Shown: one piece after another, positions 26,757-34,540 of the stretch | How positions within the stretch are numbered: the stretch's first letter is position 1 | How the letters are laid out: every line of letters starts with the position of its first letter | Assembly: GCF_018449635.1 (NCBI RefSeq) | Contig: NZ_JAAVUV010000007.1 | Coordinates: 248,001-312,000, forward strand | Source of the DNA: Caballeronia sp. dw_276 | GTDB taxonomy: Bacteria > Pseudomonadota > Gammaproteobacteria > Burkholderiales > Burkholderiaceae | Length of the DNA: 64,000 bases | Direction: 5' to 3' | Notes under the pieces: model-generated | Seen by the model: only the letters and a program-made list of their open reading frames with translations | Told to the model about the DNA's origin: nothing | Database searches by the model: none | Made by a program: the position numbers and the translations under genes

Positions 26757-26863
26757 TGTCCAGATTCGCGACATCGACTGTCGGAAAATTGGACACATGC
26801 ATTCGGGCGATTATCCGAAAACCCTTTCCCGATAAGGCTTTCGCGCATGGCATAGGGCTTGCA
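26757..26863 (+). promoter_or_regulatory. Sigma-54 promoter with upstream activator sites
   Basis: The core is ATGGCATAGGGCTTGCA (26847-26863), with GG at 26849-26850 and GC at 26861-26862 exactly ten nt apart and TGGCA/TTGCA fitting the consensus. Transcription would start near 26874, 31 nt before the next gene. Upstream lie two inverted repeats that could bind the NtrC-type regulator: TGTCCA (26757-26762) with TGGACA (26790-26795), and TTCGG (26802-26806) with CCGAA (26815-26819). Confidence 0.65.
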
Positions 26864-26904
26864 AAGTATGGCTGTCACCACTTGCAACGCTGCCGGAGCC
26901 AGAC

Positions 26905-27627
26905 ATGAAAGCACTCGCCATCGCACTGAAATCAGCCGGCTTGATCGCCGTCATCACGGGCGCAGTCACGTGCGCTGCACAGAATGCACCGATGCCCCCG
27001 GACGCCGCACCGCCACCGGTTGCAGGCAACGCGCCGCCGCCTCCCTTGGACCCCGGCGCCGCGCAACCCGCGACTACCGCGAGCGTGACCACGGGCGTGG
27101 TCAAGCGATACCTCATCAATCCGGAAGGCGACATAGACGGCTTGCTTCTCGGCGACGATTCCCTCGTCCGCTTTCCGCCGCACGTGGGCGCGAGCGTCGC
27201 GGCAATCGCGGCGCCGGGCGACAGCATTCGCGTGAACGGCTTCGCCGAACCCGGAGGCGCGCTGCGCGTACAACAAGTCACCAACACGCGCAGCGGTCAA
27301 TCGGCCATCGACCAGCCGCCGGCCGTCAATACCCAGCGCCTGCCGCCGTCGCTTCGAGGGGTGGGCCTCGTGAAGCTCGATGCCAGCGGCCGTGTGCTCA
27401 AGGTGACAACCGCGCCGCGTGGCGAACCCGACGGCGTGCTGCTCGCCGACGGCACCGTCATCAAGCTCACGCCGCCCGGCGCGCGGCAATTTCCCGCGCT
27501 GCTGCAACCGGGCGCGCTGGTCGCGGCGCACGGATACGGCACACGCAACCGTTTCGGGCAATCGCTGCAAGCTACGTCCTTCGGCACGCCCGGCAATCTG
27601 ACGCCGCTTTACGGCCGCGTCGACTGA
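26905..27627 (+). CDS. Exported protein with duplicated GDxDG-FPPH domain
   Basis: A 240-residue protein of unknown function. A signal peptide (about residues 1-24) leads into a Pro/Ala-rich linker (PPPPL region). Two homologous modules of about 65 residues follow. The first has VVKRYLINPEGDIDGLLLGDD...RFPPH and then GDSIRVNGF. The second has GEPDGVLLADGTVIKLTPPG and then GALVAAHGYG. Each looks like a small beta-barrel (OB-like). The paralogue at 27658 shares the layout. A GGAG site precedes the ATG, and a sigma-54 promoter lies 42 nt upstream. Probably a target of the adjacent two-component system. Confidence 0.75.
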   Translation: MKALAIALKSAGLIAVITGAVTCAAQNAPMPPDAAPPPVAGNAPPPPLDPGAAQPATTASVTTGVVKRYLINPEGDIDGLLLGDDSLVRFPPHVGASVAAIAAPGDSIRVNGFAEPGGALRVQQVTNTRSGQSAIDQPPAVNTQRLPPSLRGVGLVKLDASGRVLKVTTAPRGEPDGVLLADGTVIKLTPPGARQFPALLQPGALVAAHGYGTRNRFGQSLQATSFGTPGNLTPLYGRVD

Positions 27628-27657
27628 ATTTTCCCCACTCTTCTCAAAGGAGCACTC

Positions 27658-28206
27658 ATGCATTGGATCGATCCCGCCAGCCTGCCGGAAACACGTGGCA
27701 AGGTCACGCAATTCCTGTTGAATCCGCACGGCGATCTCGACGGTGTCATATTGAATACCGCCGATGGCAAGCTGCAAGTTCACTTCCCGCCGCACATGAC
27801 CAGGCAGATCGCAAAGCACATCACGTTGGGCAACACCATCCGCGTGCGTGGCGTCAAACCGCGCGGCGCGAACGTCATCGCGGCGGTATCGCTGACGAGC
27901 GCGCAAGGCGTGGAGCTTATCGATGAAGGCCCGCAACATCACGCGCCAAAGCCCGAGAAAGCCGAAGGCAAGCCGATGGACATTCAAGGTGAAGTGACCT
28001 TGTCGCTCTATGGCCCGAAGGGTGAGTTGCGAGGCGCATTGCTCGACGATGGCACGTCGCTGCGCATGCCGCCGCACGCCGCGGCCGAACTGGCGGACTA
28101 CTTGAGCCCGGGCGCGTTCGTGCAGGCGTGGGGACACGGCGTGAAGAACAAATATGGTCGCACCATCGACGTCCATGACATCGCCAATCTCGTCGATGCC
28201 GCCTGA
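27658..28206 (+). CDS. Cytoplasmic paralogue with duplicated GDLDG-FPPH domain
   Basis: A 182-residue protein without a signal peptide, 30 nt after its exported paralogue and preceded by AGGAG. Module 1 has VTQFLLNPHGDLDGVILN...VHFPPHMTRQ and GNTIRVRGV. Module 2 has VTLSLYGPKGELRGALLDDG...RMPPHAAAEL and GAFVQAWGHGVKNKYGR. The same pattern of a P-GDxDG loop, a short strand and PPH recurs four times across the two proteins. The pair in two compartments suggests a shared ligand or signal rather than redundancy. The function is not recognised. Confidence 0.75.
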   Translation: MHWIDPASLPETRGKVTQFLLNPHGDLDGVILNTADGKLQVHFPPHMTRQIAKHITLGNTIRVRGVKPRGANVIAAVSLTSAQGVELIDEGPQHHAPKPEKAEGKPMDIQGEVTLSLYGPKGELRGALLDDGTSLRMPPHAAAELADYLSPGAFVQAWGHGVKNKYGRTIDVHDIANLVDAA

Positions 28207-28263
28207 GTCGTCCATCTAGGGCGACTCAAGCTTCACGTTCGAGCATCGGCGGCCTGGCATCGT

Positions 28264-28794
28264 TCAAAACTGGCCGAAGCCAGTCAGCCCGATCAGGCTT
28301 CCCAACGCCAGCAACCACAGCGGATGCACCTTTGTCTTGAACGACAGCAACGCGACTACCGCCGTAATGCCGCCAAGCACCCACTGCGTGTCCGACGCCT
28401 CCGCGATCAGCGCGGCGCTTGCCGCGAGCAAGCCCGCGGTCATCGGAACGAGGCCGAGTTGTACGTATCGACGCCACGGATGGTGCTTGAAGCGCTCCCA
28501 CGCGTGCATGGCCGCGATGGTCACGACCGACGACGGCCCGAACTTCGCAATCGATGTCACGATCACACCCGGCCAGCCCGCCACGTGCCAGCCGACCAGC
28601 GTCACGATCATCATGTTCGGTCCCGGCGCGGCCTGTGCAAGCGCGAACATCGCGGAGAAATCCGCCTTCGACATCCACTGATGCACCTCGACCACTTGCC
28701 GCTGCATCTCGGGCAAGATGGAATTGCCGCCGCCAAACGCGAGCAACGAAAGCTGGCTGAAAATCGCGGCGAGGGAAGCAAGATCGTGGTTCAT
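28264..28794 (-). CDS. Chromate transporter, short-chain half (ChrA family)
   Basis: A 176-residue membrane protein of the CHR family. It carries the N-terminal LLAFGGGNSILPEM and the hallmark AQAAPGPNMMIVTLVGWHVAGWPG. Short CHR proteins come in pairs with opposite membrane orientation and together equal one long ChrA. It is the second half of the pair, and its ATG overlaps the stop of the first half (ATGA). The family exports chromate; many members have no proven chromate role. The longer frame to 28947 lies inside the other half and is rejected. Confidence 0.9.
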   Translation of the reverse strand: MNHDLASLAAIFSQLSLLAFGGGNSILPEMQRQVVEVHQWMSKADFSAMFALAQAAPGPNMMIVTLVGWHVAGWPGVIVTSIAKFGPSSVVTIAAMHAWERFKHHPWRRYVQLGLVPMTAGLLAASAALIAEASDTQWVLGGITAVVALLSFKTKVHPLWLLALGSLIGLTGFGQF

Positions 28795-29363
28795 CGGCTG
28801 ACCTCGCGATTCGTTTTCGACGCGATGAAAATCGATACTGGCGTGAGGACGAGCATCACCGGCAACAGCGGCAAGCGCAGCAACGCGATCGCGACGAAAG
28901 CCAGCACGGCGACGACCGCCATCGACAATTTCTTGCGCAACGGCCACGCGACTTTCACCGCCATCGATACCAGCAGACCCGCGGCAGCCGCCGCCAAACC
29001 CGCGAACAGATGGCGAATGTGCACGTCGTTGTGCGTGCGCTGATAAAGCACGCCGAGCGCAATCACGATCAGCGATGGGCCCACGAGCAGGCCAAGCAGA
29101 CCGGCGAGCGCGCCCGGAATACCGCGAAACTTCATCCCGATCGCCACCGACAAGTTGATGACATTTCCGCCGGGCAGGAACTGGCAGAGACCAAGCAGAT
29201 CGGTGAATTCTTCAGGGCTGAGCCACTTGCGGCGTTCGACGACTTCGCGGCGTGCCAGCGGCAGTGCGCCGCCGAAGGCGGTCAGCCCCAGCGTCAGGAA
29301 GCCGATGAAAATTTCCGCTACGGTCGGCGGCGCGGATGGCTGTTCGTGAGCGTCTTCGTGCAT
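28791..29363 (-). CDS. Chromate transporter, short-chain half (ChrA family)
   Basis: A 190-residue CHR-family membrane protein with the pattern LGLTAFGGALPLARREVVERRKWLSPEEF and the conserved CQFLPGGNVINLSVAIGMKFRGIPG, where PGG replaces the PGP of its partner. It is the first gene of the two-gene transporter unit, and the partner starts within its stop codon. No chromate-specific regulator (ChrB) is nearby. No clear ribosome binding site was seen before the ATG at 29363. Confidence 0.9.
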   Translation of the reverse strand: MHEDAHEQPSAPPTVAEIFIGFLTLGLTAFGGALPLARREVVERRKWLSPEEFTDLLGLCQFLPGGNVINLSVAIGMKFRGIPGALAGLLGLLVGPSLIVIALGVLYQRTHNDVHIRHLFAGLAAAAAGLLVSMAVKVAWPLRKKLSMAVVAVLAFVAIALLRLPLLPVMLVLTPVSIFIASKTNREVSR

Positions 29364-29457
29364 TGATCGCGATGAGTGCTTTGGAAAGCGAAAGAGGGTA
29401 CCGCTTTATTCTCGCGGACTCAAAGCATTGACTTCGACAGCCTCGCCGTTTCCGAGC

Positions 29458-30405
29458 CTAGGAGGCCTTCGCGTTGATTCGATCCCGTCGCGATTCGTAA
29501 GCTTTCAGATGCGTGTAAGCGGTCGAGAATATCGGCGCGTGTTGCTCCTGCTCCGCCAACTTGCCGCGCGCAATCAGGTCGCCCACCACGTGGTCCGCCT
29601 CGATGCGCGCGCCGTTTTCCAGGTCCCGCAGCATCGAAGCCGTGATGCCGGAGCCGGCTTCGGTCAGCATGGAATGCGTGCGCTTCACGGCGGCTTCGCC
29701 CGGCGGAAAACCGTTTGCGGCGGCGATGGCGCGGGCTTCATCGAAGAGATCGAGCAGCAGTTTTTGACCGCCCGGCGCCGCGATGATGTCGCCCACCGGC
29801 GCGCGCATCAGGCACGTTCCGGCCGCGAGCGTGGCAAGGAAGGTCCATTTTTCCCACATGGACTGGAGGATGTTCGGGCTTGCGATGGCATCGAATTGCG
29901 CGCCTGTCAGCTCGGCCGTGATCGCCTCGATGCGCGCAGAGCTCCCGCCCGCCCGCTCGCCAAATGTCAGGGAATGCAGCTTGTTCAGATGCACGACGGT
30001 GCCATCGGCGTCGAGCGTCACGGCCGCGACGCATTGGCCGCCAAGCACGCGGTCTGGGCCGAACTGCGTTTCGAGCACGTCCAGATGATGCATGCCGTTG
30101 AGCAGCGGCAGGATGGCGGTGTTCGGACCGACCGAGGTTTTTATCGATTCGATGGCGCCGTCCAGATCGTAAGCCTTGCAGCTGAGCACGATCAGGTCGA
30201 ACGGTTCGCTTACATCTTTTGCCAGCACGACGGGCGGGTTGGGTATCGACAAATCGCCGTTCGGGCTGCGCAGGTTGAGGCCCGCCTTCGCAAGTTGCGC
30301 GGCGCGCCGTTCGCGCACGAGGAACGTTACGTCTCGTCCGGCATCCAGCAGCCGTCCGCCAAAATAACCGCCGATTGCGCCCGCGCCCACCACCAGAATC
30401 CGCAT
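29458..30405 (-). CDS. 2-dehydropantoate 2-reductase family (PanE/ApbA-like)
   Basis: A 315-residue NADP-dependent reductase-like protein. The N-terminal Rossmann motif GAGAIGGYFGGRL is at residues 7-19. The catalytic Lys is in LSCKAYDLDGAI, and a second conserved Lys is in SMWEKWTFLA; the C-terminal helical domain ends with an Arg/Lys-rich tail. True PanE makes pantoate for vitamin B5, but several paralogues are common in this group, so the exact substrate is open. AGGAG precedes the ATG. Confidence 0.87.
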   Translation of the reverse strand: MRILVVGAGAIGGYFGGRLLDAGRDVTFLVRERRAAQLAKAGLNLRSPNGDLSIPNPPVVLAKDVSEPFDLIVLSCKAYDLDGAIESIKTSVGPNTAILPLLNGMHHLDVLETQFGPDRVLGGQCVAAVTLDADGTVVHLNKLHSLTFGERAGGSSARIEAITAELTGAQFDAIASPNILQSMWEKWTFLATLAAGTCLMRAPVGDIIAAPGGQKLLLDLFDEARAIAAANGFPPGEAAVKRTHSMLTEAGSGITASMLRDLENGARIEADHVVGDLIARGKLAEQEQHAPIFSTAYTHLKAYESRRDRINAKAS

Positions 30406-30480
30406 GTGCTGCTCCTGATTAGTCTGATTTTTTTGCGCACGGAATTGGTTTGGTCCGTACGCCGCTTTTGCTTACGGCGG

Positions 30481-30816
30481 TCAAGCTTGCCAGACGCCGT
30501 ATCCTGCTTCCCGCAAACCTATGGCCAGCTCCACTTCCATTTCCCGCGCGCCTTCGTAAGGCATCGGGTTGTACAGCTCGTACAGCTGCGGCAACAGGCG
30601 CAGCCCGAAATCGCGTACATAACGGTTCGACTGAATGCCGGCTTTGTGTTTATCGAAACGAACGTCCGGATCGATGCCCGTCATGCCCACATAGACAAAC
30701 GGCTTGCCCAGCACGTAATCCGGATTGGCGCGCCGGAAACGCGCTTCGTTCCAGACTGGATCGGCGAGTTCGATGACGTACACGTGATAGTGATGAATCT
30801 TCTTTCGAAGCGCCAT
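30481..30816 (-). CDS. GIY-YIG-like small protein
   Basis: A 111-residue protein from the ATG at 30816 (the frame is open to 30876 without a site there). It shows VYVIEL and, after an insert, VYVGMTG, in the places of the GIY and YIG strands. These are followed by the RFDKHKAG segment that would carry the conserved Arg, and by MEVELAIGLREAGYGV, which may give the metal-binding Glu. This resembles the GIY-YIG nuclease fold, but the fit is partial and catalysis is not assured. Confidence 0.55.
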   Translation of the reverse strand: MALRKKIHHYHVYVIELADPVWNEARFRRANPDYVLGKPFVYVGMTGIDPDVRFDKHKAGIQSNRYVRDFGLRLLPQLYELYNPMPYEGAREMEVELAIGLREAGYGVWQA

Positions 30817-30876
30817 GCGTTTGCCTTGGTGCGCCTTTTCGCGCGAACCGGTCCTGGAACGGGCTGGGACGCTCAT

Positions 30877-31222
30877 TCTAGACCGGCGCTGAACGAGGCG
30901 CTTGCCGGAGCCGATTCCACGATGTGTTTTGCCGGCTTACGCCCGTGCAACCTGCCTGTGCGGCGCTCCGAACCGCAACCGATGTCTGCCAGTTACGTGT
31001 CAAAGTGGTAATCTCGCTCGGTCTGCGCGTTCCGCGCGGCGTTCGGCGGGTAGCAGCGGCGGCAGATTGCGCGCTGCCGGGCCCAAGTGCCCGGGGGCCA
31101 CCCGCATGGTGGCGAGGATGCCCGGCCGGAACGCCGTCGCGGGCACCGCCCCCATTGACACAAACGCATCCGCAGCGTACGCGGCCACGAACCGCAAGCG
31201 CTCCGGTCATTCGGAGAGAAAC
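30877..31222 (+). other. Leader/intergenic region of gnd
   Basis: A 346-nt GC-rich gap before the 6-phosphogluconate dehydrogenase gene. It contains short GGGCCC and CCCGGGGG inverted repeats (31078-31096). No gene was supported. The frame of gnd is open upstream, but its translation is low complexity (Arg, Ala, Ser) and lacks family features. GGAGAG precedes the gnd start. Confidence 0.5.
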
Positions 31223-32629
31223 ATGAGCAAACAAGCAATCGGCGTTGTCGGCCTCGCCGTCATGGGACGCAATCTGGCTTTGAATATCGAAAGCCGTGGG
31301 CATGCGGTATCGGTCTACAACCGCAGTCGCGAGAAAACCGACGAGCTGATCGCCGAGCATCCCGACAAAAAGCTCGTGCCTTCTTACACGCTGGAAGAAT
31401 TCGTCGAGTCGCTGGAAAAACCGCGCCGCATCCTGCTGATGGTCAAGGCTGGTCAGGGCACCGATGCAACCATCGATTCGTTGCGCCCGTTGCTTGAAAA
31501 AGGCGACATCCTGATCGACGGCGGCAACACCCATTTCACCGATACCATCCGCCGCAACACCGACCTCGCGAAGTCGGGCCTGCATTTCATCGGCACGGGT
31601 GTATCGGGCGGCGAGGAAGGCGCGCTGAAAGGCCCGTCCATCATGCCGGGCGGCCAGAAGGAAGCCTACGACCTCGTCGCCCCGATCCTCACCGAGATCG
31701 CCGCGAAAGCGCCGGACGGCGAGCCGTGCGTTGCGTACATGGGCCCGGACGGCGCGGGACACTACGTGAAGATGGTGCACAACGGGATTGAATACGGCGA
31801 CATGCAGCTGATCGCCGAGAGCTACGACGTGTTGAAGCGCGTGGCGGGTTTGTCGAACAAGCAACTGGGCGACGTTTATGTCGAGTGGAACAAGGGTGAA
31901 CTGGATAGTTACCTGATCGAGATCACGTCGAAGATCTTCTCGAAGAAGGACGAGGAAACCGGCAAGGATCTAGTCGATGTCATTCTCGATCGCGCCGCAC
32001 AAAAAGGCACCGGCAAGTGGACGAGCCAGAACGCGCTCGATCTCGGCGCACCGCTGCCGCTGATCACCGAAGCCGTGTTTGCGCGCGTGCTGTCGTCGCT
32101 GAAGGATCAGCGTGTGGAGGCGAGCAAGCAGTTGAAGGGACCGTCGCCGAAATTCGATGGTGACCGCAATGCGTTCGTGGAATCCGTGCGGCGCGCGTTA
32201 TTCCTGAGCAAGATTGTTTCGTATGCGCAAGGCTTTGCGCAGTTGCGCGCGGCATCGGAAGAATACAAATGGGATCTGCAGTACGGCCAGATTGCGAAGA
32301 TCTTCCGTGCGGGTTGCATTATCCGCGCCGGTTTCCTGCAAAAGATCACGGATGCGTACAAGACGAACGCCGACTTGCACAACTTGCTGCTCGATCCGTA
32401 TTTCAGCGACATCGCCGCGAAGTACCAGGATGCGTTGCGCGAGGTCGTGGTCGCTGCGGTGAAGGCGGGCGTGCCGGTGCCGGCGTTTTCATCGGCCGTG
32501 GCGTATTACGACAGCTATCGCTCGGAGACGCTGCCGGCAAATCTGGTGCAGGCGCAACGTGACTTTTTCGGCGCGCATACGTTCGAGCGCGTGGACAAGA
32601 AGGGAAGCTTTCACGCTGACTGGTCGTAA
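31223..32629 (+). CDS. gnd: 6-phosphogluconate dehydrogenase, decarboxylating
   Basis: A 468-residue enzyme, the same length as E. coli Gnd. It oxidises and decarboxylates 6-phosphogluconate to ribulose 5-phosphate with NADP in the pentose phosphate pathway. The N-terminal fingerprint [20 protein letters not shown] and NRSREKTDE are followed by [17 protein letters not shown] and by the active-site region [22 protein letters not shown], with catalytic Lys and Glu. The C-terminal end ([15 protein letters not shown]) is complete. GGAGAG lies five nt before the ATG. A terminator follows. Confidence 0.96.
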   Translation: MSKQAIGVVGLAVMGRNLALNIESRGHAVSVYNRSREKTDELIAEHPDKKLVPSYTLEEFVESLEKPRRILLMVKAGQGTDATIDSLRPLLEKGDILIDGGNTHFTDTIRRNTDLAKSGLHFIGTGVSGGEEGALKGPSIMPGGQKEAYDLVAPILTEIAAKAPDGEPCVAYMGPDGAGHYVKMVHNGIEYGDMQLIAESYDVLKRVAGLSNKQLGDVYVEWNKGELDSYLIEITSKIFSKKDEETGKDLVDVILDRAAQKGTGKWTSQNALDLGAPLPLITEAVFARVLSSLKDQRVEASKQLKGPSPKFDGDRNAFVESVRRALFLSKIVSYAQGFAQLRAASEEYKWDLQYGQIAKIFRAGCIIRAGFLQKITDAYKTNADLHNLLLDPYFSDIAAKYQDALREVVVAAVKAGVPVPAFSSAVAYYDSYRSETLPANLVQAQRDFFGAHTFERVDKKGSFHADWS

Positions 32630-32661
32630 GGGCTTCAGAAGCACCTGATTGTTGGTGTTCT

Positions 32662-32695
32662 AACGCCGGCGCATTCGCGTCGGCGTTTTGTTTTT
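32662..32695 (+). terminator. Rho-independent terminator of gnd
   Basis: AACGCCG (32662-32668) pairs with CGGCGTT (32681-32687). Four inner pairs and an ATTC loop complete the stem, and the T-run GTTTTT ends at 32695. It ends the gnd transcript just before the DUF4365 unit. Confidence 0.88.
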
Positions 32696-32758
32696 CTAGC
32701 TGCACAAAATTGCCAAATTTTGTCGCGCCGAAAATTTCATCAGGCGGCGTTTTTCGCT

Positions 32759-32798
32759 TCCCGCTAGCATTTCCTGTCGATAGGAAACATTAGCGGGA
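32759..32798 (+). promoter_or_regulatory. 40-nt inverted repeat over the ribosome binding site
   Basis: Outer arms TCCCGCTA (32759-32766) and TAGCGGGA (32791-32798) and inner arms TTTCCT (32770-32775) and AGGAAA (32782-32787) share one centre, with a GTCGAT loop. The GGGAGA ribosome binding site of the next gene begins in the right arm. The element could be an operator for a dimeric repressor or a translation-blocking hairpin. A second palindrome, CAAAATT/AATTTTG, lies at 32705-32722. Confidence 0.6.
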
Positions 32799-32803
32799 GA
32801 ATC

Positions 32804-33373
32804 ATGGCCACTGCACTTTCAGTACTCAACAGAGAATCGGAGCTGAGCTACGCTTATCTCCACGCAATTGCGTCGCACGCAGGGGTCAACTGCAAGATCA
32901 GCAACTGGCACGACGACAATGCCGGCATCGACGCCATTCTTACGGGCTGGGAACCGTTTCCGAATGGCGGCGCCTTGACCGAGGTCGACATCAAGGTTCA
33001 ATTGAAGGCAACCGTCAAAGTGCCGTTCGACGACGGCGAATCGCTCTCCTACTTCCTCCCAGGGACGCAACAGTACGATGCCCTGCGCCGTGAGACGCAC
33101 GCGTCGCCGCGAATACTCGCCGTGCTGTTCCTGCCTCCGAACGCCGAGGACTGGCTGGAGCATTCCGAAGAGCAATTGGTGCTTCGAAAATGCGCCTACT
33201 GGGTCAGCTTGCGCGGCGCCCCGGCCACGAACAACGCAGCGGGAGTCACCGTGAAGATCCCGAAGAACCAGACGTTCGACGGAGCCGGTCTCATGCAACT
33301 CATGGCAAGCATCTCGCGACGCGAGATCCCTGTTTATCGAAGCCTTTCCGATCAGGTGCCCCATGACGCTTAG
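32804..33373 (+). CDS. DUF4365 domain protein, putative PD-(D/E)XK nuclease
   Basis: A 189-residue protein matching the DUF4365 pattern. An N-terminal helix (SELSYAYLHAIASHAG) precedes GIDAILTGW and then EVDIKVQLKATV. The Asp followed by a Q-x-K strand resembles the core of PD-(D/E)XK nucleases. Later segments LPGTQQYDALR and RILAVLFLPPNAEDWLEHSEEQLVLRKCAYWVSLRG are typical of the family. Such proteins appear alone or beside unknown genes, and nuclease activity is predicted, not shown here. The gene overlaps its partner by 11 nt. A GGGAGA site lies in an inverted repeat. Confidence 0.8.
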   Translation: MATALSVLNRESELSYAYLHAIASHAGVNCKISNWHDDNAGIDAILTGWEPFPNGGALTEVDIKVQLKATVKVPFDDGESLSYFLPGTQQYDALRRETHASPRILAVLFLPPNAEDWLEHSEEQLVLRKCAYWVSLRGAPATNNAAGVTVKIPKNQTFDGAGLMQLMASISRREIPVYRSLSDQVPHDA

Positions 33374-34499
33374 TACGCTATCTCCGTCAGGCCTGCGCGA
33401 TTTCATTCAATCGCTCGGATGGCAATTGCTGCCCGATGGCATGGTGGATGGACTGTACGTGTTCAATCACGTTTCAGCGCCGCGTCGCCAGATTGTCATT
33501 CCCATGGACCATCACGCGCCGGACTACGCGGAGGCGTGCGAACTCGCCATGTCCAAACTCGCAGACCTGCAAGGCATGAAGCCGGCGGATTTGGTTCAGC
33601 TTGCCGCAATCTCGCGTGACGACTCCATGTATTACCGGGTGACGGGCAGCGGCGTGCTCAGTGAAGGCTTGCCTTTGTCGTTTGCAGCGTCGTTGCTTTT
33701 GGGCGCCGAACAGATCCTTCTCGCTTCGGCTTGCACGGTATTGCGACCACAGGCCCATCATCCGCGTCTGCACAGGGGCGAAGCCACGCAGCTTGCAAGC
33801 CACGCGAGGCTCGGTCACACAGAGCGTGGTAGCTTCGTGGTGCGCGTGTCGTGCCCGGTCGATGCCATGGAAACGCCATCCACACTGGCGCTTACCAACC
33901 CCAACGAGTCCTTCGTTCGCATGACCATGCTGAGTGCGCGGCGCGGCGTGCGAGACCTCGTCGATGCTATCGAGACAGACACGCTTACGCGCTTCGTCGA
34001 TTTGCAGAAAGGTGCGCGCTCACCCGTCGTTTCCTCAAATTTGTGTGAGGCGCTGACGCGTATGCATGACGAAGAGATGCAGAACACCATCGACCTGTCA
34101 TTCCGTTGGGCAACGACTGTGGCGTTGCCGCAAGATATTCCCACGAGCGAAAGCATACGGATCAAAAGCGATCACTTTGGGCGTATAGAAGAGGTGCGCC
34201 GTGAGTTGCGCGATGTCGAGCACGATCGCGACGACGTATTCATTGGAACCGTCGAGCACTTGAACGGGCAATTCGACATCGAAGGAAACCGGGCGGGCGA
34301 AGTTATCGTTGGGTTGCTTCAGCATGACAAGGAAACAATCAAGGCACGCGTCGTACTCAACCACGAACAGTATGCAAAGGCAGTTGCGGCCCATCTCGAC
34401 GATCGCACTTTTGTGCGGATCGCGGGGCGGCTACGTCCCGGGCGTCAACCGCGTGTGCTGGTTGACGTGACAAGCTTCACTTTGATTGGTCCGGGGTGA
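33363..34499 (+). CDS. Unknown partner of DUF4365 protein, OB-like C-terminus
   Basis: A 378-residue protein I do not recognise. The N-terminal part (1-100) is alpha/beta with a MDHHAPDYAEACELA segment. A middle region of about 200 residues includes an acidic-basic helix (EEVRRELRDVEHDRDD). The last 85 residues (GTVEHLNGQF...RVLVDVTSFTLIG) look like a five-stranded OB-type barrel, a nucleic-acid-binding fold. Its start lies inside the DUF4365 gene, so the two are translated together and probably act together. There is no signal peptide or membrane helix. Confidence 0.75.
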   Translation: MTLSTLSPSGLRDFIQSLGWQLLPDGMVDGLYVFNHVSAPRRQIVIPMDHHAPDYAEACELAMSKLADLQGMKPADLVQLAAISRDDSMYYRVTGSGVLSEGLPLSFAASLLLGAEQILLASACTVLRPQAHHPRLHRGEATQLASHARLGHTERGSFVVRVSCPVDAMETPSTLALTNPNESFVRMTMLSARRGVRDLVDAIETDTLTRFVDLQKGARSPVVSSNLCEALTRMHDEEMQNTIDLSFRWATTVALPQDIPTSESIRIKSDHFGRIEEVRRELRDVEHDRDDVFIGTVEHLNGQFDIEGNRAGEVIVGLLQHDKETIKARVVLNHEQYAKAVAAHLDDRTFVRIAGRLRPGRQPRVLVDVTSFTLIGPG

Positions 34500-34540
34500 T
34501 CATGCGCGCGAGCGCAACGGCAATACGATGTGTAGGCACG

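Noticed and set aside
26932-28215. 427-codon minus-strand open frame
   Set aside because: It is opposite the paralogue pair, which has ribosome binding sites, a signal peptide and internal homology.
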